Made by a program: the position numbers and the translations under genes | NCBI GenBank assembly: GCA_023248175.1 | Contig: JAHFFC010000063.1 | Span: 1-5,996 of the forward strand | Direction: 5' to 3' | DNA from: Candidatus Omnitrophota bacterium | Lineage (GTDB): Bacteria > Omnitrophota > Gorgyraeia > JACOVV01 | DNA: 5,996 bases | The notes under the pieces: model-generated | What the model saw: only the letters and a program-made list of their open reading frames with translations | The model's database searches: none | What the model was told of the DNA's origin: nothing | Shown here: positions 4,751 to 5,996 of the stretch, in pieces | How positions within the stretch are numbered: the first letter of the stretch is position 1 | Layout: every line of letters starts with the position of its first letter

Positions 4751-5854
4751 ATGGCACAGGTTGTTCTTAAGGATGTCTCAAAGACTTATAACGGCGGTGT
4801 CAAAGCTGTTGACCGAGTCAGCTTTGAAGTACAGGATCGTGAGTTTCTGGTTTTAGTAGGGCCCTCCGGCTGCGGTAAATCAACGACACTGCGAATGGTT
4901 GCCGGGCTAGAGGAAATCAACGAGGGGAGAATCTATATCGGAGACCGCCTCGTCAATGAAGTTCCTGCTAAAGATAGAAATATCGCCATGGTTTTCCAGA
5001 ACTACGCTCTTTATCCTCATATGACCGCCTATGAAAACATGGCGTTTGGGTTGAAACTGCGGAAATATCCAAAGGCGGAAATTGCCACTCGGGTCAAAGA
5101 AGCGGCGGAGATTCTTGGCATCAAGGATCTGCTTCACCGACGGCCTGGAGAAATTTCGGGAGGAGAGCGTCAAAGAGTCGCTGTCGGGCGGGCGATCGTT
5201 AGAAAACCGGCTGTGTTTCTTTTCGACGAGCCTCTTTCAAACCTGGACGCGAAAATGCGGGTGCAGATGCGGGCAGAACTGAACAAGCTTCACATCCGCT
5301 TGCAAACAACGATGATTTATGTGACCCATGATCAGGTAGAAGCCATGACGCTGGGGAACCGAATTGTCGTCATGAAAGACGGCGTGATTCATCAGATTGC
5401 CGATCCGATCACTCTTTATGACCATCCTGTGAACCAATTTGTCGCTAGTTTTATTGGAAATCCACCCATGAACTTTATGAACGGGCGCATGATTCGCGTT
5501 GATAGCAAGCTCTATTTTGATGAGGGAAGCTTCCGTGTCAAATTGGTGGATGAAATGACTGCCAAGTTAATGCCTTATGAGGGTAAGCCAATCTTGTTCG
5601 GAATCCGAAGCGAAGACATCTACGACAAACTGTTTGTTTCTCTAGCTCCTCCTGAAAACATCGTCAAGGCCACGGTAGAGATTATTGAACCGATGGGATC
5701 CGAGGTTTATCTTTATATGCGCTCAAAGCGGCATACCTTTATTGCTAGAGTCGGCGGGCATGACCGGCCGGAAGTCAACCAAGATATTGACATGGTCTTT
5801 GATATGAGCCGGGTCCACTTCTTTGACCCGGAAACCGAAGAGACCGTTGTCTAA
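4751..5854 (+). CDS. ugpC: ABC importer ATP-binding protein, MalK/UgpC/MsmX type
   Basis: This 367-aa ATPase is of the carbohydrate-uptake CUT1 class, which powers import of sugars or glycerol-3-phosphate through partner permeases and a binding protein. Motifs: Walker A GPSGCGKST (37-45), Q-loop Q83 in VFQNYALYPH, signature ISGGERQR (135-142), Walker B VFLFDE (155-160), D-loop SNLD and switch histidine H193. The C-terminal part (from about 235: NPPMNF, then GIRSED near 290) is the OB/TOBE regulatory domain of this subfamily, and the length is normal. The signature has E in place of the usual Q of LSGGQ, a known variant unlikely to abolish activity. The start follows accD by 2 nt with AGGA 5 nt upstream (inside the accD end), suggesting translational coupling. 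No permease or binding-protein gene is adjacent, so it may serve several importers, as MsmX does in Bacillus. The symbol marks the subfamily; the substrate is unknown. Confidence 0.9.
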   Translation: MAQVVLKDVSKTYNGGVKAVDRVSFEVQDREFLVLVGPSGCGKSTTLRMVAGLEEINEGRIYIGDRLVNEVPAKDRNIAMVFQNYALYPHMTAYENMAFGLKLRKYPKAEIATRVKEAAEILGIKDLLHRRPGEISGGERQRVAVGRAIVRKPAVFLFDEPLSNLDAKMRVQMRAELNKLHIRLQTTMIYVTHDQVEAMTLGNRIVVMKDGVIHQIADPITLYDHPVNQFVASFIGNPPMNFMNGRMIRVDSKLYFDEGSFRVKLVDEMTAKLMPYEGKPILFGIRSEDIYDKLFVSLAPPENIVKATVEIIEPMGSEVYLYMRSKRHTFIARVGGHDRPEVNQDIDMVFDMSRVHFFDPETEETVV

Positions 5855-5884
5855 CCATTGTCTAAAAGAATTCCATTAATTTCT

Positions 5885-5996
5885 ATGTCTTCTGCGGCGA
5901 CCGCTCGTCTATCGGTGGGTTTGGCATCTGCTCTGACGGTCCTAGTCACGAGTATTTTCTTCTTTCAATCCCTTCGTTCTCCTGGAACAGCCTCTG
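5885..5996 (+). CDS. N-terminal fragment of an unidentified membrane or secreted protein (cut by the right edge)
   Basis: An ATG at 5885 opens a frame of 37 codons with no stop before the window ends. It reads MSSAATARLS, then a hydrophobic segment of about 20 residues (VGLASALTVLVTSIFFFQSL), then RSPGTAS. This looks like a signal anchor or signal peptide followed by a polar region. It starts 30 nt after the ABC ATPase stop on the same strand with no terminator between, so it is probably the third gene of the accD operon. The Shine-Dalgarno is weak (only A/G-rich AAAAGAA about 15 nt upstream), so the start may be wrong. Family not recognisable. Confidence 0.55.
   Translation, partial: MSSAATARLSVGLASALTVLVTSIFFFQSLRSPGTAS

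Overview
The window is bacterial chromosomal DNA of moderate GC. It combines conserved housekeeping genes on the right with an accessory-looking segment on the left. No gene fixes the phylum. The mix of ORF6N genes, a short-form CstA, AccD with a nearby MsmX/UgpC-type ATPase and CAGA-type heptamer repeats would suit an uncultured lineage such as Omnitrophota or a relative, but that is a weak guess.

Left part (1-1800): two ORF6N-domain genes lie in the same direction on the minus strand. Only the first 15 or so codons of the left one (start at 46) are inside the window, and they read in frame. The right one (1190-1727) has the same promoter/leader and N-terminus but carries one extra base in a short A run. 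This splits it into a 20-codon leader that stops at 1665 and a 157-codon body that can restart 1-4 nt later. Between them, on the plus strand, is a gene for a secreted protein of unknown function (215-1117). A strong hairpin terminator (1130-1163) separates it from the convergent ORF6N gene. The ORF6N body holds a perfect 14-bp inverted repeat (1504-1534), and both ORF6N leaders keep a spaced inverted repeat that overlaps the Shine-Dalgarno region.

Middle (1813-3793): tRNA-Phe(GAA) with encoded CCA lies on the minus strand. Its 3' end faces the ORF6N segment, which is the usual arrangement for an island next to a tRNA. A heptamer tandem repeat separates the tRNA from cstA, a membrane transporter of the carbon starvation/peptide or pyruvate uptake family, also on the minus strand.

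Right part (3794-5996): a 118-bp divergent intergenic region leads into a plus-strand operon. It contains accD (beta subunit of acetyl-CoA carboxylase carboxyltransferase, first step of fatty acid synthesis), then, 2 nt later, a MalK/UgpC/MsmX-type ABC importer ATPase with no permease or binding-protein genes in view. After 30 nt comes the start of a further gene encoding an N-terminal membrane segment, cut by the window edge. The accD gene has unusual residues in a normally near-invariant active-site loop.

I did not see a complete undescribed system. The most unusual item is the duplicated ORF6N unit, with its conserved leader, frameshift and internal palindrome, placed next to a tRNA gene and flanking an unknown secreted protein.
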